Shown: positions 53,391 through 61,696 of the stretch, piece by piece
Layout of the letters: each line of letters begins with the position of its first letter
How positions within the stretch are numbered: position 1 is the first letter of the stretch
Assembly: GCA_963754445.1 (NCBI GenBank)
Contig: CAVWFT010000002.1
Coordinates: forward strand, 1,302,001-1,366,000
Length of the DNA stretch: 64,000 bases
DNA from: Bog-473 sp963754445
GTDB taxonomy: Bacteria; Actinomycetota; Acidimicrobiia; Acidimicrobiales; RAAP-2
Direction of reading: 5' to 3'
Notes under the pieces: generated by a model
Database searches by the model: none
What the model saw: only the letters and a program-made list of their open reading frames with translations
Told to the model about the DNA's origin: nothing
Program-made: the position numbers and the translations under genes

Positions 53391-53684
53391 ATGCCCACCG
53401 TCGATGTTGTCGCCGTGCTCACGGCCAAGCCAGGATCCGAGACGATCGTGGGGGACGCCCTCAAGGCTCTCGCCGACCACAGCAAGCACGACCATGGCTG
53501 TCTGACCTACGAGCTGTACGCCTCCGAGTCCGCACCGGGAACGTTCATCACGGTCGAGAAGTGGGAGTCGCAGGAAGCCATCGATGCGCATATGGCGTCG
53601 TCGCACATGGCCGACGTGATCACGACCGCTGGCGAACACTTCGATGGCTTTCCCGCTATCCATACGCTTCGCTTGCTGGGGTAG
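53391..53684 (+). CDS. Antibiotic biosynthesis monooxygenase (ABM)-like protein
   Basis: A 97-residue dimeric alpha+beta barrel protein: VDVVAVLTAKPGSETIVGDAL, GCLTYELYASESAPGTFITVEKW (as GCLTYELY and FITVEKW) and AHMASSHMADV. These features are typical of ABM/YgiN-like quinone or lipid-acting monooxygenases. Cofactor-free oxygenation or simple binding are both possible. Stands alone after the SBP gene. Confidence 0.85.
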   Translation: MPTVDVVAVLTAKPGSETIVGDALKALADHSKHDHGCLTYELYASESAPGTFITVEKWESQEAIDAHMASSHMADVITTAGEHFDGFPAIHTLRLLG

Positions 53685-54025
53685 CGGTCGATCGCTGTGG
53701 GTTTGATCGGGAGACCGTGGTCGGGTCCGTGGCGGCCTGCGCGGCGTGCAACACCAACCGAGGGCGGTAGCCGCATCTGAGCGGACCCGTCGGGCAACGG
53801 GAGCCGACGGCAGTGAACATTGTCCCGGCCGCCGAATGAGGCCTCTGGTTCCGTAGCCCCTCAGCCCGTTGCGGACTGACCGTCCATCGACGAGACATAT
53901 CCGAGGGGACGGGTCCATGGTCGACAAATCTGAAAAACAGATAGAATGTATCCGTCGCAACACCTTGACAGATAGTTCGAGGAGCGGCAACCTGGAAGCA
54001 GAAGAGAAGACAGAGAGGAAACACA
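53685..54025. other. Intergenic region with possible HNH relic
   Basis: No intact gene. A plus-strand frame that ends near 53770 reads VAACAACNTNRG, reminiscent of the C-terminal zinc-binding part of HNH endonucleases, but the rest of the domain is missing. AT-rich TAGAAT (53944 area) and TTGACA (53964 area) are promoter-like before the next gene. Confidence 0.3.
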
Positions 54026-54439
54026 ATGCGCCTCTACAGGGATGACCTGGCGGAACTGCCACTATTTGCCGAGGCGAGCCGCTCGGAGCTGGCCGTGATC
54101 CGGCGCCACCTGACCCGGCTGCCCGTGGCGGCCGGAAGGGTCCTGGTGCACGAGGGTGCGCGGGGCGACGAGTTCATGATCATCGCCGACGGCGAGTTCA
54201 CGGTCACGCAGGGTGGGCACTTCGTTGCCGCCTTGGAGCGTGGCGACCTGGTGGGCGAGATGGCCCTGCTCGAGCAGGACGGGTTCGGTCGCCGGAACGC
54301 CACCGTGACGGCGAGCACCGACGGTTTTGTCTACGCAGGAAATCGGGCTGAGTTCCGTCGCATTCTCGATGTTGCGCCGAGCGTGGCCCGCAAGGTGCGC
54401 CAGACCGCCGCCGCCCGCACCCTTCAGCAGGCCGCCTGA
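54026..54439 (+). CDS. Stand-alone cyclic nucleotide-binding domain protein
   Basis: A 137-residue CRP/FNR-type cNMP-binding domain: LPLFAEASRSELAVIRRHL, VHEGARGDEFMIIADGEFTV and phosphate-binding cassette GDLVGEMALLEQ followed by RRNATVTAS, with the Arg of the cassette present. There is no C-terminal helix-turn-helix, so it is not a DNA-binding CRP. It may modulate a partner by cAMP. AGAGGAAA lies before the ATG. No operon partner on this strand. Confidence 0.85.
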   Translation: MRLYRDDLAELPLFAEASRSELAVIRRHLTRLPVAAGRVLVHEGARGDEFMIIADGEFTVTQGGHFVAALERGDLVGEMALLEQDGFGRRNATVTASTDGFVYAGNRAEFRRILDVAPSVARKVRQTAAARTLQQAA

Positions 54440-54561
54440 CGCCTTCACTCATGGCGCGGGCCCCCTTCGCCCGGTCGTCGAGACAGCGTCTGTCGCCCCT
54501 TGGCTCGGGGACGCGTTCGTCCCACCATCATCCACGGATCGACGCCTGCGGTGTCCTTTCC

Positions 54562-56481
54562 CTACGGGGTGTTGCCGACGGTCGTGGCCGCCGGGGGCGC
54601 TCCCGAAGCGGTGGGCGCCAGACCTTGTTGCTGCGCCATGATCGCGGCCTCGACCACCTGGAGGTCCGAGGGGTCGATGGCCAGCGGGCCACCCGCGACC
54701 GGAACCTGCCAGACGTGGGTCATGAAGGGCGTCGTGGGATCGGCATGGGAGCCGGGACTGCAGGGCTGGAGCCCATCGATCTGACGCGTGGTGTCGCTCG
54801 TGCAGAGGTTGGTGTGGGCATGCCACTGCACGAGGCAGCCGTAGGGCATCGGCCCGTTGCCGCCCCCGGGCATCAGGAACATCGCGGCCACCAGGACTGG
54901 ACCGTAGGGCGTGGTCGCGTAGACGAGCGAATCCACCGTGTTGGGATTCAAGATGTCCTGCCGGTTCATGTACTTGAAGTTCAGGTAGTGGACCACGGGG
55001 TAGTTCGTGCTCGTGATCGGGACATAGCCGTCGGCCAGGGCAGCGCTGAGGTTCTTGTACTTCGACACGGCGGCGGAGGTGGCCTGTACGTACTGGGTGG
55101 CGCCCAAGAGTTGCTGCGCCGTGGGCTGTGTCGTGCAGTTGGGCGTCTGCATGGCGTGGCCCTTGTCCTGCTCGTCACTCGCGATCGTGAGCTCGTTGAC
55201 CTCGGCGGCTGGAAGCGCGGGTCCGGTGTACTTCCAGTTGGCGTCGGTCACGTTCAGGCCCGCCATGGCCGACATGTTCATCGGCGCTGACGTCTTGCCC
55301 TTGGCCGAGCCCGTCATCGACGTCCCACCGGACATCGACATGCCGCTCATCGACGTGCTGCTTGCCGAAGCCGTGCTCGCCGACGCCGTGTTGGACGCCA
55401 CCGGAGCGGCCTGGACGACCTCGGAGGCGGCCGGGACGACCGCCACCGCCAAGGGAACGAGAGCGATGCCGACGACGGAGAAGACCGCCGCCACCGGGTG
55501 CGTGGTCAACAGCCGCGCGGCCGGGGTGGGCTCGTCGAGCCGTGCCGGGACGAACGGGAGGACCGACAACCCGATCAGGGCCACGATCGGACCGTTGTTG
55601 GGATCGGTTCCTCCACCGGTCAGGATTTCTCCGAGACCCTGACCGGTCACCCAGTAGCCGAGGGCGAGCGCGATGCCGAGACCGATGAAGATCTGCGGGC
55701 GGTTCGAGACGAGAGGCCCGAGCGCGATGACGATCGACGCCACCGCCAAGATCACCGCCACCCAGACGCCGGCACCGACGAAGGCGTGGCCGAACGAGTT
55801 GAGGAGATGGGCGTACCAGCCGGGTTCGCCGTTCGCCGTGTCGGACATCTGGTTGGTGATGGAGCTGCCGGTGCGATTGAACGGGAACATCCAGATGATG
55901 GCGCCGAAGAGCCAGATGGCCGCCCACACGAGGAGTGAACCGGTTCCGCCGAAGGTGCCGCGCGCCGCGGCCGAGGACTCCGTGCCGACCAAGGGCACGG
56001 TGCTGGCCTGTTCGTCCCGCGGCCACAACATGACGCCGAGGAGGACGTAGAAGCAGACCGCGCCCGGCGCACCCTGCAGCGGCGACGTGTGCCCGGTCAG
56101 CACCATCCCGAAGCCTTCGCCGAAGAGATAGATCCCGGCACCCCAGACGAACGACGTCACGAGCGCAGGCTTGAGGGAGCGCCGGAAGAGCATCCCGACG
56201 CCGATGGCGACCTCGATCAGGCCGAAGATCGCCACCCACATGGCCGCTTCGTGCGAAAGGAAGTTGGCCATGTGGTTCATGGTGGAGCCGACGACCGTGG
56301 GTTGGCCGCCCGTCATCCCCCGGATGAACCCGCCGATGAATGCCGGCTTCAACAGATTCGGTTGGAACTTCAGCAGCCCGTCGATGATCCAGACGACCCC
56401 CAGTGCCATCTGCAAGGTGCGCTGGTTGATGTGGAGGCGGTCGGGCAGGGACCGCACGGCTGGATCGCTTCCAGATTCCAT
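54562..56481 (-). CDS. DoxX-like membrane protein with Met/Ser-rich linker and secreted C-domain
   Basis: A 639-residue protein. Residues ~20-350 hold about eight TM helices beginning with a DoxX-like bundle (ALGVVWIIDGLLKFQPNLLKP; IFGLIEVAIGVGMLFRRSLK). A stretch rich in Ser, Met and Gly follows (TSMSGMSMSGGTSM), reminiscent of copper-handling proteins. The C-terminal ~220 residues face outside: a domain with MQTPNCTTQPTAQQLLGAT, VVHYLNFKYMNRQDILNP, FLMPGGGNGPMPYGC and QWHAHTNLC, with conserved-looking His and Cys. Start at ATG 56481 has GGAGGAAG 6 bp upstream. I do not know the combined function; metal or thiol redox chemistry at the membrane is a guess. Confidence 0.8.
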   Translation of the reverse strand: MESGSDPAVRSLPDRLHINQRTLQMALGVVWIIDGLLKFQPNLLKPAFIGGFIRGMTGGQPTVVGSTMNHMANFLSHEAAMWVAIFGLIEVAIGVGMLFRRSLKPALVTSFVWGAGIYLFGEGFGMVLTGHTSPLQGAPGAVCFYVLLGVMLWPRDEQASTVPLVGTESSAAARGTFGGTGSLLVWAAIWLFGAIIWMFPFNRTGSSITNQMSDTANGEPGWYAHLLNSFGHAFVGAGVWVAVILAVASIVIALGPLVSNRPQIFIGLGIALALGYWVTGQGLGEILTGGGTDPNNGPIVALIGLSVLPFVPARLDEPTPAARLLTTHPVAAVFSVVGIALVPLAVAVVPAASEVVQAAPVASNTASASTASASSTSMSGMSMSGGTSMTGSAKGKTSAPMNMSAMAGLNVTDANWKYTGPALPAAEVNELTIASDEQDKGHAMQTPNCTTQPTAQQLLGATQYVQATSAAVSKYKNLSAALADGYVPITSTNYPVVHYLNFKYMNRQDILNPNTVDSLVYATTPYGPVLVAAMFLMPGGGNGPMPYGCLVQWHAHTNLCTSDTTRQIDGLQPCSPGSHADPTTPFMTHVWQVPVAGGPLAIDPSDLQVVEAAIMAQQQGLAPTASGAPPAATTVGNTP

Positions 56482-56613
56482 CGGAGCTTCCTCCCCCTTG
56501 TGGTCAGGATAAACGTGACCGCGTCGCTTCATGGTACTCACCATGGATCGTGCGGCCAGGGCGGGCCTCCGTTCCTGCTCCCGAACGGCCCGATTCCCGC
56601 TTTTTCGGGGCTT

Positions 56614-57486
56614 TCAGGTGCTCCGGCGCGCATTCAGGGCCGCCAGAGCCTCCAGCTGTTCGAGGTAGTGCTCGAGCGAGTGGTGGACGAGGTACGCCAA
56701 TGTCGTGGTGGCCCCGGCCTCGCGGAGTCGTTGCAGGCTGTCCAGCGCCTGCTCCGATCGCTCCATCGGATCGAAGGGCTGGGAGGGTGGCAGGCGGATC
56801 TCGAACGCCTCGGGAACGTCGACCCGGTGCAACCACTCAGTGGCCTGCTCGGGCGTGACGGCGAACGGACACCACCCGTCGGCCAGTTCCACCGCTCGCC
56901 GGAGCGAGCGCAGCGAGCGTCCCCCGACGAAGACCGGCACGTGTGCCTGCTGGGCCGACGGATCGACGATGAGGCCGCCGAAGGAGTAGTACGCGCCGTG
57001 GTACTCGGGCTCACGTCCAGACAATGCTGCGCGCAGCGCGCGCAGGGCATCGTCCGCTCGAGCGCCGCGGTCTGCGAACGGCGCACCGAGCAGCTCGAAT
57101 TCCTCTTGGAGCGTGCCCACCCCGACCCCCAAGATCAGGCGACCGCCGCTGACGACGTCGAGTGTGCCGTAGCGCTTCGCCAGCTCGAGTGGATGGTGGT
57201 AGCCCAGAACGAGGACATTGGTCGCGAAGCGGATCCGCTGCGTCCGTGCGGCCAAGAAGCCGAAGGTGGACAGCGGGTCCCAGTACGTCGCGCCACGACG
57301 CTCCGCCTGGTCTCGTGGGACCCCGATGTGTTCGCTGCAGGTGAGGTGGTCATAGCCGAGGTGGTCGGCCGTCTCGGCTATCCGGGCCAGGTCTTCTATC
57401 GTCCCGGTCTCTTCCCACCGGGCATGGGCGCCGGGAAGATTCGTCACGATGGGAGTACCGACGGCCAGTCGCATCGCGTCACCCAT
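56614..57486 (-). CDS. LLM class oxidoreductase
   Basis: A 290-residue luciferase-like protein: LGYDHLTCSEHIGVP, TQRIRFATNVLVLGYHHPLELAKRYGTLDVVSGGRLILGVGVG (in parts RIRFATNVLVL and GGRLILGVGVG), and VPVFVGGRSLRSLRRAVELADGW. Probably uses F420 or FMN. It lies 6 bp after an SDR on the same strand and ends the SnoaL - SDR - LLM operon. Two starts (57486 and 57474) are possible. Confidence 0.88.
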   Translation of the reverse strand: MGDAMRLAVGTPIVTNLPGAHARWEETGTIEDLARIAETADHLGYDHLTCSEHIGVPRDQAERRGATYWDPLSTFGFLAARTQRIRFATNVLVLGYHHPLELAKRYGTLDVVSGGRLILGVGVGTLQEEFELLGAPFADRGARADDALRALRAALSGREPEYHGAYYSFGGLIVDPSAQQAHVPVFVGGRSLRSLRRAVELADGWCPFAVTPEQATEWLHRVDVPEAFEIRLPPSQPFDPMERSEQALDSLQRLREAGATTTLAYLVHHSLEHYLEQLEALAALNARRST

Positions 57487-57492
57487 GGTTCG

Positions 57493-58278
57493 CTATCCGA
57501 GCATGTAGCCGCCGGCATCGACCACGACGGATTGTCCCGTGATCGTGCGGCTCTCGTCGCTGGCCAGGAACAAGGCCAGGGCGGCGACGTCGTCGGTGGT
57601 CGAGATGTCCCGCAGTGCCGTCGACGAGAGGAGAGTGGATCGTTGCTCCTCGTAGTCGACGCCTCGTTCGTCGGCCGTGCGTCGGACCCAGTTCTGCCAG
57701 AGGTCCGTCTCGATGCCACCGGGCACGATGCAATTGCACCGGATGCCATGGGGCCCCACCTCGAGCGCCACGTTCTTGCTGAAGGCGCGCAGCGAGGCTT
57801 TGGCCGTGACGTAGTGGGTCTTGCGGAGGGCACCCCGGAGTCCCGCCGTGGAGGAGAAATTGATGATGACACCGGAACGCCGTTCCAGCATCGACTTTCG
57901 CAAGACCTCCCTCGTGCACAACATCGCCGCCGTGACGTCGACCGCGATGGTTTGGTTCCAGTTCTCGAGGGTCTGCTCCCAGATGGCGAGGTCCGCGCCC
58001 GGCTGCGCCGCGTTGTTGCACAGCACGTCGACTCGGCCGAACTGCTCGACGGCACGGGCCACCATCGCGACGACGTCCGCTTCGTCGGTCAGGTCGGCGC
58101 GCACCGCAACGGCGTCGCTCCCGCAGTCGGCTGCGACCGCCCGGACCAATTCCTCCCGCCGCGCCGTCACCAGCACCTTCGCTCCCTCGGCCGCGAACAG
58201 CCGGGCCATGACCGGTCCCAACCCTGAGCTGGCTCCGGTGATGATCGCCACCTTGTCGGCCAGCCGACCCTCCGTCAT
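57493..58278 (-). CDS. Short-chain dehydrogenase/reductase (SDR)
   Basis: A 261-residue SDR: ITGASSGLGPVMARLF, CNNAAQPGADL, Ser in INFSSTAGLRGA, YVTAK catalytic pair, ending ITGQSVVVDAGGYM. Start set at ATG 58278 in an ATGA overlap with the SnoaL-like gene, since the longer frame overlaps that gene. It should oxidise or reduce a hydroxyl/keto group of the same substrate handled by the LLM and SnoaL-like proteins. Confidence 0.9.
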   Translation of the reverse strand: MTEGRLADKVAIITGASSGLGPVMARLFAAEGAKVLVTARREELVRAVAADCGSDAVAVRADLTDEADVVAMVARAVEQFGRVDVLCNNAAQPGADLAIWEQTLENWNQTIAVDVTAAMLCTREVLRKSMLERRSGVIINFSSTAGLRGALRKTHYVTAKASLRAFSKNVALEVGPHGIRCNCIVPGGIETDLWQNWVRRTADERGVDYEEQRSTLLSSTALRDISTTDDVAALALFLASDESRTITGQSVVVDAGGYMLG

Positions 58279-58853
58279 CGCTCCTCCCACCCCTCCAACG
58301 AGGACAGTGTCTCGTAGAGGAGGTCTCGTCCGGCCCCGGTCTCGTCGAGCATCCGATTGGTCCGTTTTCGGATGGCCCACGACGCGCCATCCCGTTCGAG
58401 TTCCCATCTCACAGCGCTGAGTCTCCAAAGGTAGAACCGGGCGGACTCCGGGTCGCGCCGCATCACGAGCGAGTACGTCAGCGCGGTGCCCCGATTTCCG
58501 TCGACGTCGATGAGCGGGGGGCCCGAGAAGTGCGCCACACCGCTGTCGATCAAGGATCGGTGGGCGTCGCCCGAGAGCATCGTCTCGATCTCACGTCGGT
58601 TGCGATGGGGCCCCCGGTCGGAGCCCCAGTCGTAGTGGCCCTCTTCGGACCACAACGCCGCCGCCGCTCTGGCCAATCCGGCATCGGCGGCGGGCCCGTA
58701 GGAGAGGACGATGCGGCGGATCGCCTGCTCGTCTTCGAGACGGGCCACCCGGGTCGAGAGATGGCTCTCGGGTCGGCTCACGCAGTGGTCTCTGTGCTCT
58801 GCGGGCCCCGGACCTCGCAGGCGGAGCAGTCGGTCATGCCATGCACCGTACAT
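58275..58853 (-). CDS. SnoaL-like protein
   Basis: A SnoaL_4-type NTF2-fold protein: RLEDEQAIRRIVLSYGPAAD opening, WSEEGHYDWGSDRG, and DVDGNRGTALTYSLVMRRD; C-terminal W-A-I-R-K-R-T-N-R strand. The ATG at 58853 has no RBS; a GTG at 58781 would trim 24 residues of non-conserved head. Members act as isomerases, dehydratases or small subunits in steroid and polyketide metabolism. First gene of the SnoaL - SDR - LLM operon, divergent from the Tat-exported glycosidase. Confidence 0.78.
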   Translation of the reverse strand: MYGAWHDRLLRLRGPGPAEHRDHCVSRPESHLSTRVARLEDEQAIRRIVLSYGPAADAGLARAAAALWSEEGHYDWGSDRGPHRNRREIETMLSGDAHRSLIDSGVAHFSGPPLIDVDGNRGTALTYSLVMRRDPESARFYLWRLSAVRWELERDGASWAIRKRTNRMLDETGAGRDLLYETLSSLEGWEER

Positions 58854-58919
58854 CGACCCCGCTCGAGTCCGACGGCTCGACCGTCACGGGCGCGGCCGAT
58901 TTCATATGCTGCACGGATC

Positions 58920-60797
58920 ATGCCGAGTCGAAGGGATCTGTTGAAGGCGGGTGGTGCGGCCGTCTCGGGCGGCGTCGTCGGAGCGGCACTCGCTTCGGGT
59001 ACACCCGCGTCGGCTGCCCGGAGCCGGGAATCGGACGTGCATGACCTGCGGCCCGAAAGCGCCGGCGTCGTGGCCACGTCCGCCACCGAGACGCCGTTCC
59101 GCCGAGGCGGCCCCGGGCCTCTCTATTGGAGCACTTACGGCTACAGCAACACGACCAACACCAACATTCCCGAGGACGTGTGGAAGGCCAACGTCGACTG
59201 GGTGGCCACGGCCTTGGCGCCCTCGGGCTACGACATGGTCTGTACGGACGGCTGGATCGACGACACCCAGGACGTCACGAGGCATGGCTACATAAAGAGC
59301 TGCAGCGACGCCTGGGAGCACGACTGGGCCTGGTGGTCCGACTATCTGGAGAAGCGAGGCCTCCGGCTCGGCGTCTACTACAACCCGCTGTGGGTCACGA
59401 AGTCGGCCGTGTCCGACACGTCGATCCGGGTCGCCGGCCGCCCAGACCTGGCGGTGGCGGATGTCGTCAACCCGGGCGACTGGTTCGACGGCGGTGGACA
59501 GATCCAATGGGTGGATGCCACCAAGGACGGTGCCGAGGACTACGTGAAGGGCTATGTGCGTTACTTCCGTGATCTCGGGGCTGTCTTCTTGCGCATCGAC
59601 TTCCTCAGCTACTACGAGACGGGCTACGACCAGTCGGAGGGCACCATCGGTCGAGCGCACGGCCGGGACAGCTACGTGAAGGCCCTCTCCTGGATGCGAG
59701 AGGCCGCGGGACCCGACATGCAGCTCAGCCTGGTCATGCCCAACCTTTTCGACCACGCCGCCGCCGAGCGCCAATACGGCGATCTCGTGCGTATCGACAA
59801 CGACGTGAGTTTCGGCCAGTGGTTCAACCTCAGTGAGGGTCGCCAGACCTGGCAGCCGATCTGGTCACAGTGGGACAACCCGTTCCAGGGTTTCACCGGG
59901 TTCTCCGACGTCAGCGGTCCGGGCCAGCTCATCCTCGACGGCGACCCGCTCCAGATCACCTCGTTCACCAGAGATCAGGAGCGTCAGTCCGTCGTCACCC
60001 TCTTCACCATGGCCGGTGCCGCCCAGGCCGTGGCCGACCAGTACGACACCATCGACGGGCACGAGGACGTCCTCACCAACCCCGAAGTGCTGGCCCTGCG
60101 GACGAAAGGCCTGGTCGGCAAGCCGATCTCCCTGAGCAGCCATGCCTACGAGTGGGACCAGACGAGCCGCGATTCCGAGAGGTGGATCGGCCAGCTTGCC
60201 GACGGCAGCTGGGCCGTGGGCCTGTTCTTCCGGGCCGACAAGCCGGCGACCGCCACCCGCACCGTCGACTTCGCCTCGACGCTGGGTCTGACCCGGCCCG
60301 CCCACGTGCGCGATCTCTGGGCGCAGAAGGACCTTGGACTCATGACGTCGTGGAGCGTCGATCTGGCTCCGCACGCCTGCTCGCTGGTGCTCGTTACTCC
60401 CCAAGAAGAGATTCACCACCAGGCCGAGGTGGGCGCCTTTGCCGGCACGGCCCACTTCGACAACATTTTCGAGGGACACAGTGGCCTCGGCTACGTCACC
60501 GGTCTCGACACCGAAGGCAGCAGCGTCACCGTCGCCGTGTCGGTCGCACGTGCCGGGACGCACACCGTGCGATGCCGTGTCGCCAACGGCAGCGGCGCTC
60601 CGGCCACGCTCGGCGTCGCGGTGCGCGATCCCCGCTCGGGTGTGGTGCGCGCCACGCGCCGCGCCACCGTTGCCATGTCCCGTTCGTGGAGCACGTGGCA
60701 CGACGTCGGCGTCACGATGGAACTCGCCGAGGGTATGAACCTGGTCGTGCTCTCGTGCACGGGTGCGGTCAACGTCGACAACCTGGTCGTGGCCTGA
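58920..60797 (+). CDS. Tat-exported GH27-like (clan GH-D) glycosidase with CBM35-like domain
   Basis: A 625-residue exported protein. The N-terminus has a twin-arginine signal PSRRDLLKAGG with a hydrophobic run and cleavage near TPASAAR. Residues ~60-480 are a TIM barrel like clan GH-D enzymes: YDMVCTDGWIDD, GLRLGVYYNPLWV, FLRIDFLSYYE with the likely nucleophile Asp227, and RIDNDVSFGQWF with Asp293/Asp295 as acid/base candidates. Residues ~490-625 form a beta-sandwich of the CBM35/CBM6 type (QAEVGAF; SGLGYV; NLVVLSCTG; VNVDNLVV). Start fixed by the Tat motif; longer frames overlap the divergent SnoaL gene. Linkage specificity (galactosyl, arabinosyl or other) is not clear. Confidence 0.8.
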   Translation: MPSRRDLLKAGGAAVSGGVVGAALASGTPASAARSRESDVHDLRPESAGVVATSATETPFRRGGPGPLYWSTYGYSNTTNTNIPEDVWKANVDWVATALAPSGYDMVCTDGWIDDTQDVTRHGYIKSCSDAWEHDWAWWSDYLEKRGLRLGVYYNPLWVTKSAVSDTSIRVAGRPDLAVADVVNPGDWFDGGGQIQWVDATKDGAEDYVKGYVRYFRDLGAVFLRIDFLSYYETGYDQSEGTIGRAHGRDSYVKALSWMREAAGPDMQLSLVMPNLFDHAAAERQYGDLVRIDNDVSFGQWFNLSEGRQTWQPIWSQWDNPFQGFTGFSDVSGPGQLILDGDPLQITSFTRDQERQSVVTLFTMAGAAQAVADQYDTIDGHEDVLTNPEVLALRTKGLVGKPISLSSHAYEWDQTSRDSERWIGQLADGSWAVGLFFRADKPATATRTVDFASTLGLTRPAHVRDLWAQKDLGLMTSWSVDLAPHACSLVLVTPQEEIHHQAEVGAFAGTAHFDNIFEGHSGLGYVTGLDTEGSSVTVAVSVARAGTHTVRCRVANGSGAPATLGVAVRDPRSGVVRATRRATVAMSRSWSTWHDVGVTMELAEGMNLVVLSCTGAVNVDNLVVA

Positions 60798-60843
60798 CGC
60801 CGCCAGGCCCGAACGGCACGACCACGAGCAGCTCCTCGTCACC

Positions 60844-61671
60844 ATGTCCTATGGTCGGGCCATGGAGTTCCAAGCGTTGACGGGGAAGGTTGCGGTGGTC
60901 ACCGGCGGCGCGGGTGGCATCGGTGAGGCCACGGGCCGGATGCTCGTCGCCGAAGGGGCCCGCGTGGTGATCGCCGACGTCGACGAGGAGCGCGGACGGC
61001 AGGTGGTCGATCAGATCGGCGACGGCGCTGCCTTTACGCCAACCGATGTGAGCGACATCGATCAGGTGCAGGCGGCGGTGGATTTCGCCGTGGACCACTT
61101 CGGCGGGCTGGACATCATGTTCAACAACGCCGGGATCGGGACGCCGCTGAAGCGGTTCCTGCCGGATGATCTCGAGGATTTCTCCCGCATCATGAGCGTG
61201 AACCTCTTCGGGGTGATCGCCGGCGCCCAGCGGGCCGCTCGCTACATGAAGGATCACGGGGGTGGGTGCATCATCAACAACGCATCGATCGCCGCCATCA
61301 CCGCCGGGACCGGAATGATCTCGTACCGGGCCTCCAAAGCGGCCGTCGCGCACGCCACCAAGTGCATGGCCATCGACCTGGCGCAGTACAACATCCGGGT
61401 CAACTGCCTGACACCGGCGCACATCCGCACCGGCATCACGACCTACGAGATGGGTCCGGTCTTGCGTTACATGCAGCCGCTCGAGCGCGAGGCGCAGCCC
61501 GATGACGTGGCCAATGCCGTGGTGTTCCTCTCCAGCGATCGCGCGGCCCAAGTCACTGGCGTGGTCTTTCCGATCGATGGTGGCACCACTGCGGGGCCGC
61601 CCTACGCCCAGACGAAGCTCATCATGTCGACCGCTCGGCCTCGGGGGGAGTCCGGCGAATCCAGCCCGTGA
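60844..61671 (+). CDS. Short-chain dehydrogenase/reductase (SDR)
   Basis: A 275-residue SDR: VTGGAGGIGEATGRML, the NAD-type Asp in VIADVDEERG, NNAGIGTPLKRF, Ser in INNASIAAITAGT and YRASK catalytic pair. Start may be ATG 60844 or 60862. It follows the glycosidase by 46 bp on the same strand and converges with the P450 gene. Probably NAD-dependent, on a secondary alcohol. Confidence 0.9.
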   Translation: MSYGRAMEFQALTGKVAVVTGGAGGIGEATGRMLVAEGARVVIADVDEERGRQVVDQIGDGAAFTPTDVSDIDQVQAAVDFAVDHFGGLDIMFNNAGIGTPLKRFLPDDLEDFSRIMSVNLFGVIAGAQRAARYMKDHGGGCIINNASIAAITAGTGMISYRASKAAVAHATKCMAIDLAQYNIRVNCLTPAHIRTGITTYEMGPVLRYMQPLEREAQPDDVANAVVFLSSDRAAQVTGVVFPIDGGTTAGPPYAQTKLIMSTARPRGESGESSP

Positions 61672-61696
61672 TGTTCCCGGCTGCCATGGCGTCGGG

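Noticed and set aside
53690..53770. HNH endonuclease-like tail VAACAACNTNRG
   Set aside because: Only a dozen residues fit and the first His and Asn motifs are missing; could be chance or a relic, so no gene is called.
56089..58227. 712-residue plus-strand open frame
   Set aside because: It lies antisense to four well-supported genes (membrane protein, LLM, SDR), has low-complexity charged composition and no domain; a high-GC shadow frame.
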